A stretch of 6,500 nt of DNA from Bacillota bacterium (lineage in GTDB: Bacteria; Bacillota; Clostridia; Lachnospirales; Anaerotignaceae): contig JAUNCB010000038.1 in the NCBI GenBank assembly GCA_030526765.1, positions 1-6,500 on the forward strand, given 5' to 3'. The position numbers and the translations under genes are program-made. Below are positions 5,464 through 6,500 of the stretch, in pieces. The stretch's first letter is position 1, and each line of letters begins with the position of its first letter. Under the pieces are notes generated by a model. The model saw only the letters and a program-made list of their open reading frames with translations, was not told the origin of the DNA and did not search any database.

Positions 5464-6500
5464 TTATGATCTTCCGTTTCCTTCCAGTACCTTTTTCAGA
5501 TATCTTCCCGTGTAGCTTTCTTCCACAAGGCAGATCTCCTCAGGGCTTCCTGCCGCAACCAAAGTGCCGCCGCCATCTCCGCCCTCAGGGCCAAGGTCTA
5601 TGATATGGTCTGCTGTTTTGATCACATCCAGATTATGCTCAATGACTACAACGGTATTGCCGCCCTCCGCCAGCCTTTGCAGAATCTGCACCAGCTTATG
5701 CACATCTGCCGTATGCAGGCCTGTGGTGGGCTCATCCAGAATATACATGGTTCTGCCGGTGCTCTTGCGGCTCAGCTCCGTTGCCAGCTTCACCCGCTGG
5801 GCTTCCCCACCGGAAAGGGTCGTAGAAGACTGCCCCAGCTGCACATAAGAAAGGCCTACATCGTATAAGGTCTGCAGCTTGGCTTTGATTCGAGGGATGT
5901 TTTCAAAAAATTTCAGTGCCTCTTCCACCGTCATTTCCAGCACATCGGAAATGGATTTCCCCTTATATTTCACCTCAAGGGTTTCCCTGTTGTAACGCTT
6001 TCCGTGGCATACCTCACAGGGCACATAAATATCCGGCAGAAAATGCATTTCGATCTTCACAATACCATCCCCTGCACAGGCCTCACAGCGTCCGCCCTTC
6101 ACATTGAAGCTGAAGCGCCCCTTCTGATAGCCTCTTACCTTCGCCTCCGTGGTCTGGGCAAACACATCCCGAATCATATCAAATAACCCTGTATAAGTGG
6201 CAGGGTTACTTCTGGGGGTGCGCCCGATGGGAGACTGATCGATATTGATAACCTTATCCAGTTTTTCCAGCCCAAGCATATCCTCATGCTTACCCGGTCT
6301 GGTCTTCGCCCGATTCAGATCCCTTGCCAGTCTTTTATATAATATCTCATTGATGAGAGAGCTTTTTCCGCTGCCGCTTACCCCTGTTACACAGGTAAAC
6401 AATCCCAGAGGGATCTCCACATCAATCCCCTTCAGATTATTTTCCGCTGCCCCTTTGATTGTCAGCATATTTTCCGAAACGATCTGTCTGCGCTCCTTGG
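5464..6500 (-). CDS. uvrA: UvrA, excinuclease ABC subunit A (C-terminal part, cut by window edge)
   Basis: UvrA is the damage-sensing ABC-type ATPase of nucleotide excision repair; it dimerises, loads UvrB at lesions and then leaves. The window holds about 344 C-terminal residues of a protein usually near 940, covering the second ATPase half. Counting from the Met codon at 6468: Walker A GVSGSGKS at 29-36, the zinc finger Cys128/Cys131 and Cys151/Cys154 (CxxC, 19 residues, CxxC), the ABC signature LSGGEAQR at 218-225, Walker B YILDEP at 242-247, and the His switch VVVIEHN at 273-279. The frame stays open through that Met to the window edge ([10 protein letters not shown] precedes it), so 6468 is internal, not the start. 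All key residues are intact, with no frameshift. It ends at its own terminator and a separate promoter serves the next genes, so it is probably not cotranscribed with them. Confidence 0.97.
   Translation of the reverse strand, partial: KERRQIVSENMLTIKGAAENNLKGIDVEIPLGLFTCVTGVSGSGKSSLINEILYKRLARDLNRAKTRPGKHEDMLGLEKLDKVINIDQSPIGRTPRSNPATYTGLFDMIRDVFAQTTEAKVRGYQKGRFSFNVKGGRCEACAGDGIVKIEMHFLPDIYVPCEVCHGKRYNRETLEVKYKGKSISDVLEMTVEEALKFFENIPRIKAKLQTLYDVGLSYVQLGQSSTTLSGGEAQRVKLATELSRKSTGRTMYILDEPTTGLHTADVHKLVQILQRLAEGGNTVVVIEHNLDVIKTADHIIDLGPEGGDGGGTLVAAGSPEEICLVEESYTGRYLKKVLEGNGRS

Noticed and set aside
5564..6186. Several plus-strand frames opposite uvrA
   Set aside because: All are antisense shadows of a well-conserved UvrA coding sequence and have no ribosome sites or recognisable products.
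6466..6468. ATG as start of the uvrA frame
   Set aside because: The frame continues upstream without a stop to the window edge with family-like sequence, and the Met lies just before the second ATPase domain, so it is internal to UvrA.

Overview
The window looks like ordinary chromosomal housekeeping DNA from a low-to-mid-GC anaerobic member of the Bacillota. A Clostridia (Lachnospiraceae-like) origin is my best inference, from the T-box control of an aminoacyl-tRNA synthetase, the strong AAGGAGG-type ribosome sites, the consensus sigma-A promoters and the protein sequences. No rRNA, tRNA, CRISPR array, insertion sequence or prophage gene is visible.

Left part (1-3628, plus strand): a near-consensus promoter, a full isoleucine-specific T-box leader (stem I with an ATC specifier, T-box bulge, mutually exclusive antiterminator and terminator), a short A-rich spacer, a strong ribosome site, and ileS (442-3561). 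It encodes a 1039-residue isoleucyl-tRNA synthetase of the long, eukaryote/Thermus-like type. ileS ends in a strong intrinsic terminator. Uncharged tRNA-Ile should relieve termination in the leader and raise synthetase expression.

Right part (3629-6500, minus strand): the 3' end of uvrA (nucleotide excision repair ATPase, cut by the window edge) ends at an intrinsic terminator. A new promoter (TTGACT, 17 bp, TAGGAT) then reads into three genes that probably form one operon: an unrecognised 102-residue protein, an SSB-like protein built of two consecutive OB folds, and a small P-loop protein of the CobO/BtuR (corrinoid adenosyltransferase) fold. The last gene starts 6 nt after the SSB stop and ends at its own terminator, which faces the ileS terminator.

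The window does not reveal an obvious new system. Most worth a second look is the minus-strand trio. The CobO-like protein keeps its P-loop but lacks the aromatic corrinoid-binding motif and the Walker B acidic pair typical of adenosyltransferases. It is coupled to an SSB-like gene rather than to cobalamin genes, so its default annotation may be wrong.
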